A model generated the notes under the pieces. The model made no database searches and was not told the DNA's origin. It worked only from the letters and a program-made list of their open reading frames with translations. Positions 7,097-15,200 of a DNA stretch of 32,681 nt are shown here, piece after piece. The DNA is taken from positions 1 to 32,681 of the forward strand of contig JACCRS010000118.1 in NCBI GenBank assembly GCA_013813435.1, in the 5' to 3' direction. The position numbers were made by a program, and so were the translations under genes. The DNA is from Gemmatimonadales bacterium (GTDB taxonomy: Bacteria > Gemmatimonadota > Gemmatimonadetes > Gemmatimonadales > GWC2-71-9). How positions within the stretch are numbered: position 1 is the first letter of the stretch; every line of letters starts with the position of its first letter.

Positions 7097-7779
7097 GGCT
7101 TAACCTTGCGAGCGCAGAGCAACGCATGACCTAGCTCGCGCCCAATTACCTGTTTGTCCGTTCCCACCTCGATAGTGACCAGATCGTCGAACGGCTGGCG
7201 GTCCACGACGGTGACCTGAACCCCCGGCCTGAGCCCCAAAGAGGCGATGTAGCGAAGCCGCTCCGGCTGACTCTCGTGTACCCGGCTGATCTCTACATTC
7301 TCACCAATCGGAACGTCAGATAACGCGATGCAGGCCCGCTCCAGAATGGACCCGTCCGCAGCGGGAATGGGATCGCCGTGGGGGTCGACACTGGGATTGC
7401 CGAGCGCTCCTGCCATTCGCTCTATCATGGTTTCAGAGACAGCATGCTCCAGCCGCTCCGCCTCTTCATGGACCGTGTCCCACGAGTAACCGAGGAATTC
7501 AACCAGGTAGGCTTCGATCAGACGATGACGCCGGACCATCCGCAATGCCGCGCGCCGTCCAGCGTCCGTGAGCTGTACCCCTCGATAGGGGACATGCTCC
7601 AGTAGGCCGTGCTCCGATAACCGTTTGACCATGCCGGTGACCGAGGGCGGGGAGAGAGCCAGGAGGTTTGCGATTTCGCTGGTGGAGGCGGGACGACCTT
7701 CGGGCGACAGTTGATAAATGGCCTTCAAGTAGTCTTCTACCGATCGGGTCAGCGGTTCGTGGGCGACTGCCGCGCTCAT
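7093..7779 (-). CDS. mntR: MntR-like metal-dependent repressor (DtxR family)
   Basis: A 228-residue cytoplasmic transcription factor with an N-terminal winged helix (about 10-72), a dimerisation and metal domain (about 73-145) and a C-terminal FeoA/SH3-like domain (about 155-228), as in DtxR/IdeR. Metal ligands follow the manganese sensor MntR rather than DtxR: Asp16 (in SVEDY), His85, Glu108, Glu111 and His112, with Glu108 in place of the DtxR cysteine. The second MntR glutamate near Asp16 is Lys19, so the binuclear site may be incomplete. The gene heads the leftward operon mntR - mntH remnant - oxidase - ZIP - barrel. A DtxR-type operator lies 15-32 bases before its ATG, which suggests autoregulation. 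No good ribosome site is visible. Mn over Fe specificity is inferred from the ligands. Confidence 0.9.
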   Translation of the reverse strand: MSAAVAHEPLTRSVEDYLKAIYQLSPEGRPASTSEIANLLALSPPSVTGMVKRLSEHGLLEHVPYRGVQLTDAGRRAALRMVRRHRLIEAYLVEFLGYSWDTVHEEAERLEHAVSETMIERMAGALGNPSVDPHGDPIPAADGSILERACIALSDVPIGENVEISRVHESQPERLRYIASLGLRPGVQVTVVDRQPFDDLVTIEVGTDKQVIGRELGHALLCARKVKP

Positions 7780-7793
7780 AGTTTGCCGAGATT

Positions 7794-7811
7794 TTAGGTT
7801 AGCCTAATACT
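7794..7811. promoter_or_regulatory. DtxR/MntR-family operator
   Basis: TTAGGTTAGCCTAATACT matches the well known DtxR/IdeR box consensus (TTAGGTTAGCCTAACCTAA) exactly over its first 14 bases and retains the central dyad TTAGGTTAGCCTAA. It overlaps the -10 box and the expected start of transcription of the mntR operon, so a metal-loaded repressor bound here would block transcription of all five downstream frames. Confidence 0.75.
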
Positions 7812-7835
7812 GTATTGAGAACCTCCTAATGTCAA
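7807..7835 (-). promoter_or_regulatory. Promoter of the mntR operon
   Basis: On the minus strand a perfect -35 box TTGACA (7835-7830) is followed after 17 bases by CAGTAT (7812-7807); an alternative -10 reading is TACAGT. Transcription should begin near 7800, leaving a leader of about 20 bases before the mntR ATG at 7779. Both boxes are covered by candidate repressor sites. Confidence 0.65.
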
Positions 7836-7845
7836 GTTTATTAGG
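7825..7845. promoter_or_regulatory. Second dyad over the -35 box, probable second repressor site
   Basis: CCTAAT, nine bases, ATTAGG form a perfect 6-9-6 inverted repeat. The half-sites repeat the CCTAA/TTAGG words of the operator at 7794-7811, and the interval between them contains the -35 box. This suggests that two repressor dimers could cover the promoter. Confidence 0.55.
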
Positions 7846-7887
7846 TGCGAAAGGGGTCTGGAGCGCTGCGAAAGGGGTCTGGAGCGC
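7846..7887. repeat. Perfect 21-base tandem duplication
   Basis: Two identical adjacent 21-base units (7846-7866 and 7867-7887) begin TGCGAAAGGGG and end TCTGGAGCGC. They sit between the NUDIX stop and the mntR promoter, directly abutting the second dyad. No function is evident; a recent slippage duplication is likely. Confidence 0.9.
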
Positions 7888-7912
7888 AATGACGGCCGCA
7901 GGAGCCTTCGAC

Positions 7913-8482
7913 CTAATCCCGCAGGTACTCCAGGAGATTGGACAGAATTCTCTCGGTCAGCCCCCAAACTATTCCATCATCGAGCTGAAACGCCTGCACC
8001 TCCCGCGACTCTTCGGCAACTTCCAGCTGAACGGTGTTATGCCGCTCCGGCTGCAAGAGATCATCGAGTGCTATCCAGGTAGCGGACGCCACCTCCCCAT
8101 TCAGAACGAGAGCAGGCCGAGCGGACAGTAGAAAGACAAAAGGGCGAACCGCGATAGGCGGAAGGACCGGCGTCCGCGGCATAACATCGTTGAGGCCCCC
8201 GAGTAGCTGCTTTGGCCCCAGTTCGAACCCTACTTCCTCGTGGGCTTCGCGAATGGCGGTTGCAACGAGATCTACATCAGCCGGTTGGCGGCGGCCGCCG
8301 GGCAGGGCCATGTGTCCCGACCACGGGTCTCCCATGCGGTGGGCGCGGCGGATGAGCAGGATGGAGTCTGGATCCGGCGTGATGACCACCGTCACTGCGG
8401 CCCAGATCAGCGAAGGGTCGTCAGCGGCGGCAGGACGGTGGTTGTCCAAGTGCGACCTGAGACGGCTGAGGCGGCCGCTCAG
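7913..8482 (-). CDS. NUDIX hydrolase, CoA-pyrophosphatase-like
   Basis: A cytoplasmic NUDIX enzyme that hydrolyses nucleoside diphosphate derivatives; the short form and LPGG signature suggest the CoA pyrophosphatase (NudL-like) group, which cleaves CoA to phosphopantetheine and 3',5'-ADP. The Nudix box reads G-x5-D-x7-REAHEEVGF, with the REx2EE metal-binding core intact and Asp in the first acidic position, as often seen in this group. Homology seems to begin at about LSGRLSRLRSHL, yet no ATG or GTG lies nearby. The start given is CTG at 8482, which overlaps the fmdB stop by four bases (CTGA). TTG at 8449 or TTG at 8500 are alternatives, so the start is uncertain. It is read leftward from the fmdB gene. 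Confidence 0.85.
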   Translation of the reverse strand: MSGRLSRLRSHLDNHRPAAADDPSLIWAAVTVVITPDPDSILLIRRAHRMGDPWSGHMALPGGRRQPADVDLVATAIREAHEEVGFELGPKQLLGGLNDVMPRTPVLPPIAVRPFVFLLSARPALVLNGEVASATWIALDDLLQPERHNTVQLEVAEESREVQAFQLDDGIVWGLTERILSNLLEYLRD

Positions 8483-8709
8483 TGCGAGTGGGATCCGCAA
8501 CCGCCTCCGCAGCAGCCGCCCCCGCCGGGCGGAGGCCCCAGACGACTGTAGTCCGCCTCCCTGCCGCCGGTGGCGGGGCGTGCGGTCAGAGACAGGAGCC
8601 GTTCGAGGTTTTGCCCGCCGCAGTGCGGGCAGGTAGCCGTCTGTTCGCCACGAACCAGTTGTTCGAACCGATGGCCGCACCCGCCACAGCGATAGTCGTA
8701 TATGGGCAT
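8479..8709 (-). CDS. FmdB-family zinc-ribbon protein
   Basis: A 76-residue protein with the hallmark FmdB start MPIYDYRC and two CxxC knuckles (CGGCG at about 8-12 and CPHCGG at about 27-32), which should bind one zinc ion. The tail is Gly/Cys/His-rich (GGGGCCGGGCGSHSH), common in this family. FmdB proteins are thought to be regulators, but their role is poorly defined. It lies directly upstream of the NUDIX gene with overlapping ends and so is probably cotranscribed with it. The 210 bases upstream (8710-8919) hold no recognisable gene or site. Confidence 0.88.
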   Translation of the reverse strand: MPIYDYRCGGCGHRFEQLVRGEQTATCPHCGGQNLERLLSLTARPATGGREADYSRLGPPPGGGGCCGGGCGSHSH

Positions 8710-8919
8710 GCATGAGCTTGGCCCATGCTGCCTTTGGGGTCAAGAGCCGGATAACGCCGTCGCGCGTCCGCCTCATCGTAGGATGGTCGCGACGCGCCGC
8801 CGCCGCTTCGACGATGGTAGACCCTGCGCCACTCCCCTCTCAAAACCCCGCGGCCACGACGTGGGATGCCGGTGACGCTTGCGGAGTTTCGCGCTGGCAC
8901 CGAAGGTGCTACACGCCTC

Positions 8920-9756
8920 CTACTTCAGGTACAGCGCCAGCCAATCGAGGGTGGCGTCGAACACTACTTCCAGTTCCGGCGTGCTGGATTGCCAGGGATG
9001 CACAGCGCCGAACGTGTGCCCGCCGCCTTGAACTCGGAGCAGGCGCGTGGTCTCTCCAGGGCTGGCGGACTTGAGCAGCTCAGCCTCGGCGATGCGGACC
9101 GACTCGTCCTCGGTGCCGTGGATCAGCAGCCAGGGCACACGTATTCGTCCGGCGGCAGCTTCGATGTCGAGTGCCGGGCCGTTCTGCTCGATGTCGTCGA
9201 GCACATCGGTGTAGAGTGGAAGCACCTGGCCGGTTCGGGCGTTGCGCACCTCGAGTCTGCCCGCCTGCCGCCAAGCAGCGCGCTCATCGACGCACCACCG
9301 CATCGGGCTGGCAATGGCGGACCAGGTGACGAGCGCGCAAACCCTGGGGTCCGGAGCAGTTGCGAGAATGGCGACGCCGCCACCCCGGGAGTGACCGATA
9401 AGAGCCACGCTGGTCGGTTTGGGAACGCCCAGCTTCTCGCTGAAGAGCGCATCCAGCACCAGCCGCGTGTCCCGCAGCTCAGCGGAGAAGGTGTTGTGTC
9501 CGAACCGCTCTGAAAGGGTAAAGTCGCCGGCATCATCTACGCCGCTGCCGCTGAAGTTGGGACTCACCGCGGTGAAGCCGGCACGGGCCAGGCGTTCAGC
9601 CAGAGGCGGGAACATTCCCCAGTCCTTGAAGCCCTTGAAGCCGTGCAGGATTAAAGCCGCGGGACGCGACGAAAATCTGCCCCCGGCACGGACATCGATA
9701 AGAACAGGCCCGAGCGCGCCTGACAGAGAGTGTTTGGTGAGAGTCGGTGTGGCCAT
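8920..9756 (-). CDS. Alpha/beta hydrolase
   Basis: A 278-residue alpha/beta-hydrolase of the dienelactone-hydrolase / prolyl-oligopeptidase-like group without a signal peptide, so probably cytoplasmic. HGFKGFKDWG (about 38-47) supplies the oxyanion hole. The nucleophile elbow GHSRGG is near residues 121-126. The acid is in HGTEDESV and the catalytic His in GGGHTFG near the C-terminus. The substrate is unknown, although esterase or thioesterase activity is likely. I prefer the ATG at 9756 to the TTG directly before it; neither has a clear ribosome site. The LD-carboxypeptidase gene ends 27 bases upstream on the same strand, so the two may share a transcript. Confidence 0.88.
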   Translation of the reverse strand: MATPTLTKHSLSGALGPVLIDVRAGGRFSSRPAALILHGFKGFKDWGMFPPLAERLARAGFTAVSPNFSGSGVDDAGDFTLSERFGHNTFSAELRDTRLVLDALFSEKLGVPKPTSVALIGHSRGGGVAILATAPDPRVCALVTWSAIASPMRWCVDERAAWRQAGRLEVRNARTGQVLPLYTDVLDDIEQNGPALDIEAAAGRIRVPWLLIHGTEDESVRIAEAELLKSASPGETTRLLRVQGGGHTFGAVHPWQSSTPELEVVFDATLDWLALYLK

Positions 9757-9783
9757 CAAGGCCGAGCAGTGGAAAGTTGGGGG

Positions 9784-10746
9784 CTAAACAACAGCGGGCT
9801 CCAGCAGCTCGACTTCTCCAGCGTCGGCGTCGAGCCTAGCCCGGACGCCGAGCGGAAGGGTCCACTGTGAGTCGATGTGCCCGACCGGGAAGCCGTAAGC
9901 GACTGGAATGCCCAGGGGGTCGAAGTAATTCGCGAGCACTTCGTCGAAGCCCAGCGCCCCATCCCGGCTGGAGCGTTCCAGGCTGGTGAATCGCCCTATT
10001 ATCACCCCGGCCAGGCGTTGAAGCGCACCGCTCAGCCGAAGATGGGCGAGCATGCGGTCCACCCGGTAAAGGTCCTCGCCCACGTCTTCCAGAAATAGGA
10101 TCGTACCGGCGAGATCTGGAAGGTATGGCGTGCCGATCAGGCACTGCAGCAAGGTGAGGTTGCCGCCGGCAAGCCGGCCTTCGGCCACGCCACCGTGAAG
10201 AGTGACGATTCGATTTTCACGAGGCACGAGCACATCAGGGGCCTCCGGTATACGGCCGAGGCGGCCGGCCGGGTCATTGCGAGTGAGAACCCGCTCGAAG
10301 TGCCAGCGGCTGAATGCCGGCATGCTCGACCGCGCGACGGGACCGTGAAAGGTGACGACTCCGGCCAATTGGGTGATTGCGTTCAGCAAGGCTGTGATGT
10401 CGGAAAAACCGATGAGTGGTTTGGGTCGCCGGGCCATGGCCCTGTAGTCCAGCCGTTCGAGAAGTCGGATCGAGCCATATCCACCTCGGAGGCACCAGAT
10501 GGCATCGATCGAGGGATCGGTGAACGCAGTGTTGAGGTCGGTGAGTCGCTCCTCATCACTGCCGGCCAGAAACCCATGACGTGCAGCAGCGCTTTTGCCT
10601 AACACGGGAGAGTAGCCCAGCGCACGGCAAAGCGTCTCAGCCCGTGTTAGATCGTCTTTTTCCAACAGTGGGCCGGCCGGCGCGATCAGCGCGATACGGC
10701 TGCCTGTGCTCAATTTTGGAGGTCGTACAACCGTTTTTGACCCCAT
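9784..10746 (-). CDS. LD-carboxypeptidase (peptidase family S66)
   Basis: A murein-recycling enzyme that removes the terminal D-Ala from tetrapeptide stems in the cytoplasm. S66 landmarks are present: IALIAPAGPL at the start, CLRGGYGSIRLL (about 85-96), the nucleophile Ser115 in LIGFSDIT, GGNLTLLQ later, and the catalytic His in GFPVGHIDSQWTLPLG near the C-terminus. At 320 residues it has the usual length and no signal peptide. I chose the ATG at 10746 (MGSKTVVRPP), because the longer frame from 10857 would overlap the divergent gene at 10793 and adds sequence unlike the family. The 46-base gap between the two divergent starts must hold both promoters. Confidence 0.9.
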   Translation of the reverse strand: MGSKTVVRPPKLSTGSRIALIAPAGPLLEKDDLTRAETLCRALGYSPVLGKSAAARHGFLAGSDEERLTDLNTAFTDPSIDAIWCLRGGYGSIRLLERLDYRAMARRPKPLIGFSDITALLNAITQLAGVVTFHGPVARSSMPAFSRWHFERVLTRNDPAGRLGRIPEAPDVLVPRENRIVTLHGGVAEGRLAGGNLTLLQCLIGTPYLPDLAGTILFLEDVGEDLYRVDRMLAHLRLSGALQRLAGVIIGRFTSLERSSRDGALGFDEVLANYFDPLGIPVAYGFPVGHIDSQWTLPLGVRARLDADAGEVELLEPAVV

Positions 10747-10792
10747 AAACTCTCGAAAGTAGATTGACGAACCTTTACCCGGGAGAACACCG

Positions 10793-11353
10793 GTGCGTGC
10801 TTCGGAACCCGTATTGATTGACGCTGGACGTGTGATCGCGGAGATGCGCGAATCCATGGTCTCTCAGTGGGCTGATTGGCTGGGAGACCGGGTGACCGCC
10901 GCCTCCACGATACCGCGTCCGGTTGTCGAGCGGGAGTTCCGACTGCTTTTCGACGTGCTTACCGAGATGGTTGGCCCACTGCGTCGGGAAGCCAATATCG
11001 TATGGTTCCACGTCTGCGAGCACTACGGCAGGATAGCGTCAGCTCGCGGGTTAGCGGCCGGCGAGGTGGTCGAAGAGCTGGCATATCTGCGCGAGCTCCT
11101 CACGCGAAATCTGGCGCCGGTTCTCGTTGCCATGCGGGCAAGACAGGGAATGGCCATCATGCTCAGACTCAATCGAGCGATCGACAAGGGGATCGCGGTG
11201 GCAGTAGTGGGATACACCGACGCGCTGGTAGCAACCCTCTTCTCCCAAAACGGAGTTCCTTCCTACAGCATTTCCAACGATTTCGGCCAGGTCGGGCGTC
11301 AGCTCACCACTCTGGAAATGGAGCTGCAAGCCGTCGCCAAATCAGTGAAGTAA
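10793..11353 (+). CDS. Stand-alone RsbRD-N-like sensor domain protein
   Basis: A 186-residue, all-helical cytoplasmic protein that resembles the RsbRD N-terminal domain of stressosome and kinase-linked sensors: a helix with W-x-x-W-L (about 26-30), then the conserved core in which ARGLAAGEVVEELAYLRELL (about 84-103) replaces the family's R-x-x-G-hydrophobic ...E-Y-x-x-LR pattern. In other proteins the domain is fused to STAS or histidine-kinase modules; here it stands alone, so a partner is needed for output. The GTG start has GGGAGA eight bases upstream. It is divergent from the LD-carboxypeptidase gene. The family call is from memory of the pattern. Confidence 0.6.
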   Translation: MRASEPVLIDAGRVIAEMRESMVSQWADWLGDRVTAASTIPRPVVEREFRLLFDVLTEMVGPLRREANIVWFHVCEHYGRIASARGLAAGEVVEELAYLRELLTRNLAPVLVAMRARQGMAIMLRLNRAIDKGIAVAVVGYTDALVATLFSQNGVPSYSISNDFGQVGRQLTTLEMELQAVAKSVK

Positions 11354-11354
11354 C

Positions 11355-11399
11355 CGGAGCGCCGAGGACCTGGCTCTGGCCCGCCCCGCGGGCGCTCCG
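11355..11399. terminator. Possible bidirectional terminator hairpin
   Basis: CGGAGCGCC (11355-11363) and GGCGCTCCG (11391-11399) form a perfect nine-pair stem with a 27-base GC-rich loop between two convergent genes. No run of T follows on either strand, so an intrinsic terminator is only a guess from position. Confidence 0.3.
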
Positions 11400-11430
11400 A
11401 TGATTCTGATCGTGGGCCCGGGCGGTCGAG

Positions 11431-12075
11431 CTACCGGCGGTCTACCACTACATCCTGAGAGGGTATCCGGCCACCAAGCACCCGGCCCAGGGAATCCACT
11501 CGCAGGTGGTATCGCACCTTGCCGATGTCGAGCAGCAACGAATCTGTGCCAAGCGGGGAAAGCTTGGCCACCACCGTCTGCCCGCCACCGAGGTTGAAGA
11601 ACGCTACCTCGGCCTGCTCGGGCGCTCCGCGAGCCCGGCGAACAGCCTGCTCCATGAGCGCGAAGGAGAGATTGAGATACGGCACGGCTCCCCGCTCCGT
11701 GGCGAAGAGTCTGGTCTGAAGTCCGTCACCCGCAAACACGTCCACGGCAGCGCTGTCCTCCTTGAAGATTACCCTCGCACGCTGAATTACCCTCATCTTG
11801 CCCGGGCCGTCGACGCCTTCCCACACTGTCACGTCGACTAATGGAAGCGTGCCGTCTGGCCCGACCACGGCTGTCCATCGTTGGGACGTCCGCTTCTTGT
11901 TGTGTATAGCGAGAGTGCCTTCAAGCCGGGTCGCGGAGCGGACAAAGTGCTCGGTGGCGACGGTGTCTCGGCCGTGACGGACGAAGTACTTGCCGCTATC
12001 CGGCAGCATTTGGGTCATGGCCGACGTCGGAGCCGCCAGTGCAAGTAGCGCTAGGTGCAAGACACGGATGGGCAT
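11431..12075 (-). CDS. Secreted protein of unknown function
   Basis: A 214-residue protein with a signal peptide (MPIRVLHLALLALAAPTSAM, cleavage likely after TSA), so it is exported to the periplasm or beyond. The rest is predicted beta-rich: repeated strand-turn patterns such as GKYFVRHGRDTVATEHF, RLEGTLAIHNKK, and a closing KVRYHLRVDSLGRVLGGRIP. I do not recognise a family and see no catalytic motif or cysteine pair. The start at 12075 was chosen for the signal peptide; the in-frame extension to 12264 would lie over the promoter region of the divergent methyltransferase and looks non-coding. No ribosome site is visible, so a leaderless mRNA is possible. Confidence 0.72.
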   Translation of the reverse strand: MPIRVLHLALLALAAPTSAMTQMLPDSGKYFVRHGRDTVATEHFVRSATRLEGTLAIHNKKRTSQRWTAVVGPDGTLPLVDVTVWEGVDGPGKMRVIQRARVIFKEDSAAVDVFAGDGLQTRLFATERGAVPYLNLSFALMEQAVRRARGAPEQAEVAFFNLGGGQTVVAKLSPLGTDSLLLDIGKVRYHLRVDSLGRVLGGRIPSQDVVVDRR

Positions 12076-12283
12076 GGGTATTAGGAGAAATTTAGGGTGG
12101 GGGTGATTCAAACGGTGAATAGTACCGCTGATCCAATGCGTGTGTACGACCAACCGCCACGCTCGACCCGCAACTCCTGGCCCACTCAGCTCCATTTCCG
12201 CCACTTGTCGCGGCATTCTGATGCAGTAACCCCGCCTCCGCCAGCCTACAGTGGGGCTCCGCACTGCCAGGAGCGCCCCGCGA

Positions 12284-15200
12284 ATGGATCTCGAGACACT
12301 CCTCCCCGCAATCCGGTCGCTGCAAGACCTCCCTGCGCTGGTGGCCGCCCTGGGTCACCAGCCGCTCTGGGAGGAAGTGCCCGCAGAAATACGGAGGGGC
12401 ACCAAGGCAGGCGCTCCCAAGATCACGGTGGTCGGGAGGACCGGGGACCTGCCCTGGTTTGCCTTCGAGAGCTCGAGCGCTGAACCAGCGGCGGAGAAGC
12501 TGGCACGGCGCCTGAGCAATAGGGGGCGTGTATGCCTGGTGCTCGCCCTCGATCTCGTGACTCGCCGCTTGGACCTTGCCGTTGGACTCAATGGATGCCC
12601 CACCCTACAATTGGATCTCGACAAGCCAGGCTCGGAGGCACTGGCCTCTCTGATCAGGTTGATTGCCACATCAGACGGTGGGGCACTCGCCTTCGCGGTA
12701 AGAGCGGCAGACGCACTGAACGCTGAGGTGGTGGGGCGCCGTTTCTTTCGTGAGTTTCGCGCCACACTGGAGAGCCTCGCCGCCGGCTTCCCCGGTTTAA
12801 TGCGGCCGGAAGACAGGCACAGTCTGGCTCTGCTCCAGCTGACACGAGTCCTATTCCTTTACTTCATCCAGACGAAGGGGTGGCTGGGCGGCCGTAAGCA
12901 GTTCCTCGCCGAAGAGGTAGACCGTTGCCTGAGGCGGGGTCGCCGAATACATCGTGACCTTCTCCGCCCTCTCTTCTTCGGCACCTTGAACCGCCCGGGG
13001 GAAGCTCGCAGCCGAGCTGCCACAGCGTTCGGTTCCATTCCCTTTCTCAACGGTGGCCTCTTCGAGCCGCACGCACTGGAGCGCCGATTCCAGGCAGACA
13101 TTCCCAACAATCTCTGGCGTGACGCATTCGACCGACTATTCGAACGATTTCACTTTACAGTGGCGGAGGGCGAGAGGCACGGCGGAGTAGCACCGGACAT
13201 GCTGGGGCGGGTTTTCGAGGGGGTCATGACTCCGGAAGCTCGACACCTGTCGGGGACGTTCTACACGCCAGCGTCGCTGGTCGGCAGTGTGCTGGATGCC
13301 GCCCTCACCGCGCTCCTCGCCAGCCGTTTAGGGTGCACCGAGGCGGCAGCCGAGCGAAGGTTGAACGATCCCGACCCGGAAGTTGCGGGAGTTCTTGCTA
13401 CTCTGAGCTTGCTTGACCCGGCTGTGGGCTCAGGTGCTTTCCTGCTGGGAGCTCTCGATCGCCTCTCCAGCCTAGGTAGCGGAGGAACTACCTCGGAGAG
13501 AAGGCGCCGGGTCCTGCAGCAGAATCTCTTCGGGGTGGATCAGTCCGGTGCTGCGGTGCGACTCACCGAGCTCCGCCTCTGGCTGTCGGTAATCGCCGAC
13601 GACCCGGCCGACCATGCCCGGCAAGTCGCCCCACTGCCGAATCTCGACTGCCTGATCCGGCAGGGCGACAGCCTCTTCGATCCTATCGATGAGGGCGTTG
13701 GAGCGTCACCGCAAGGCTCGGAGCTTGTTACCGAGCTGTCGGCGCTCCGTCGCGAGCTGATAGCGGCTAGCGGGGCCGCGAAACGCGGGCTGGTTCGACG
13801 TCTCCAAGCGCTGGAGGCTCGTTCCCTCGCCATGTCTCTAGCCGCGGCTCAACAGCACAATAACGCCGATGTTGCCGAGTGCCTTTTACATGCCCGGGGA
13901 CTCGATCTGTTCGGCAGGAAACGGGGATTGGATCGGGAGCTGCGGCAGCGGCTCGACCAGCTCCGGAGCCGGAGCCGGACGCTCAGAGCCGCCCGCAGGC
14001 GCCTGGCGCGCGACGGCGAGGTACCCTGGTTTCACTACCAGAGCCACTTCGCCGATGTGTTTGCGAAGGGTGGATTCGATCTGGTTGTCGGCAACCCGCC
14101 GTGGCTCCGCTCGGAAGACATTCCCCTCCCTATTCGCAGGCGGCTGGTGGGCCGATACCGCTGGTGGCGGACCACGGGTCCCGGCTTCGGCAACAAGCCC
14201 GACCTTGCGGTTGCCTTCCTCGAGCGCTCTCTCGAGCTCGCCGCCCCCGGCGGAGTTCTGGCGATGCTGGTTCCCGCGAAGATTGCCAGCGTCGGTTACG
14301 CCGCCGCTGCCCGGCACTCGCTTGCGAGTACCACGACGCTGAATGCGGTGGTCGATTTGACCCAAGAGGCCGGGTCTCAGTTCGACGCGACGGTGTATCC
14401 CATGGCCCTCGTGGTCACCAAGGCTGTTCCAGCGCGGCTGCACCGCGTACGCACGAGGCTCTCCCTCTCACGCAACCAGGGTCCCCGGCAATACGTCCTG
14501 GCCGGTGGGGGGCCCTGGATCCTGGTCCGAGATCGGCTCCGGGACGCGCTGGCGATGCTGCAGGGCGACCACCCGAGGGTGGGGGAAACGTTTCTTTGCC
14601 AGCTCGGCCTCAAGACTGGAGCCAACCGGGTATTCCTCAATCCTCCTGAAGGCCTGGAACCGGAGGTGCTACGCTGGGCGGTGCGGGGGCGAGACGTTAC
14701 ACCATTTCGGTGTACCGCACGAGCACGGCTGCTCTGGACGCACGACGCCGCCGGCCACGTCAGACGGGAGCTCCCGGTTCATTGCACGGCGTATCTGGCA
14801 GACCATCACGCGGCGCTTCGAAGTCGCAGAGACTACACCGGGGGTCCGCCCTGGACGGTGTACAGGGTGCGTGCGGCTACCGCAACGCATCGTGTGGTAT
14901 GGGCCGACCTGGCACGCAGGCTTGCAGCCGCGGCACTCACCACGCCAAGCGACCAGCAGCGGATACCACTCAACAGCTGCTATGTGGCCGCGGCACAGAA
15001 TGCCCCGACAGCGGAGTGCCTGGCCGCGTGTCTCAACTCAACCTGGTCGAGAGCAGCCGCACGACTGGCAGCGGTGCCCGCCGCGGGTGGTTTCTCCCGC
15101 TTCAACGCACGGACCGTCTCCCTGCTTCCTCTCCCATCCTCCGCAGGGAAAGATCCAGAGCTACTCCGCCTTGCCCGTGAAGGAAGAGCCGGCGCTCCTG

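Noticed and set aside
7829-8131. 100-residue rightward frame beginning in the mntR promoter
   Set aside because: Its N-terminus is just the 21-base tandem repeat translated (AKGVWSAAKGVWSA), and the rest is antisense to the NUDIX gene.
8034-8636. 200-residue rightward frame opposite the NUDIX and FmdB genes
   Set aside because: Shadow of two recognised proteins; Arg/Ser-rich and without a motif.
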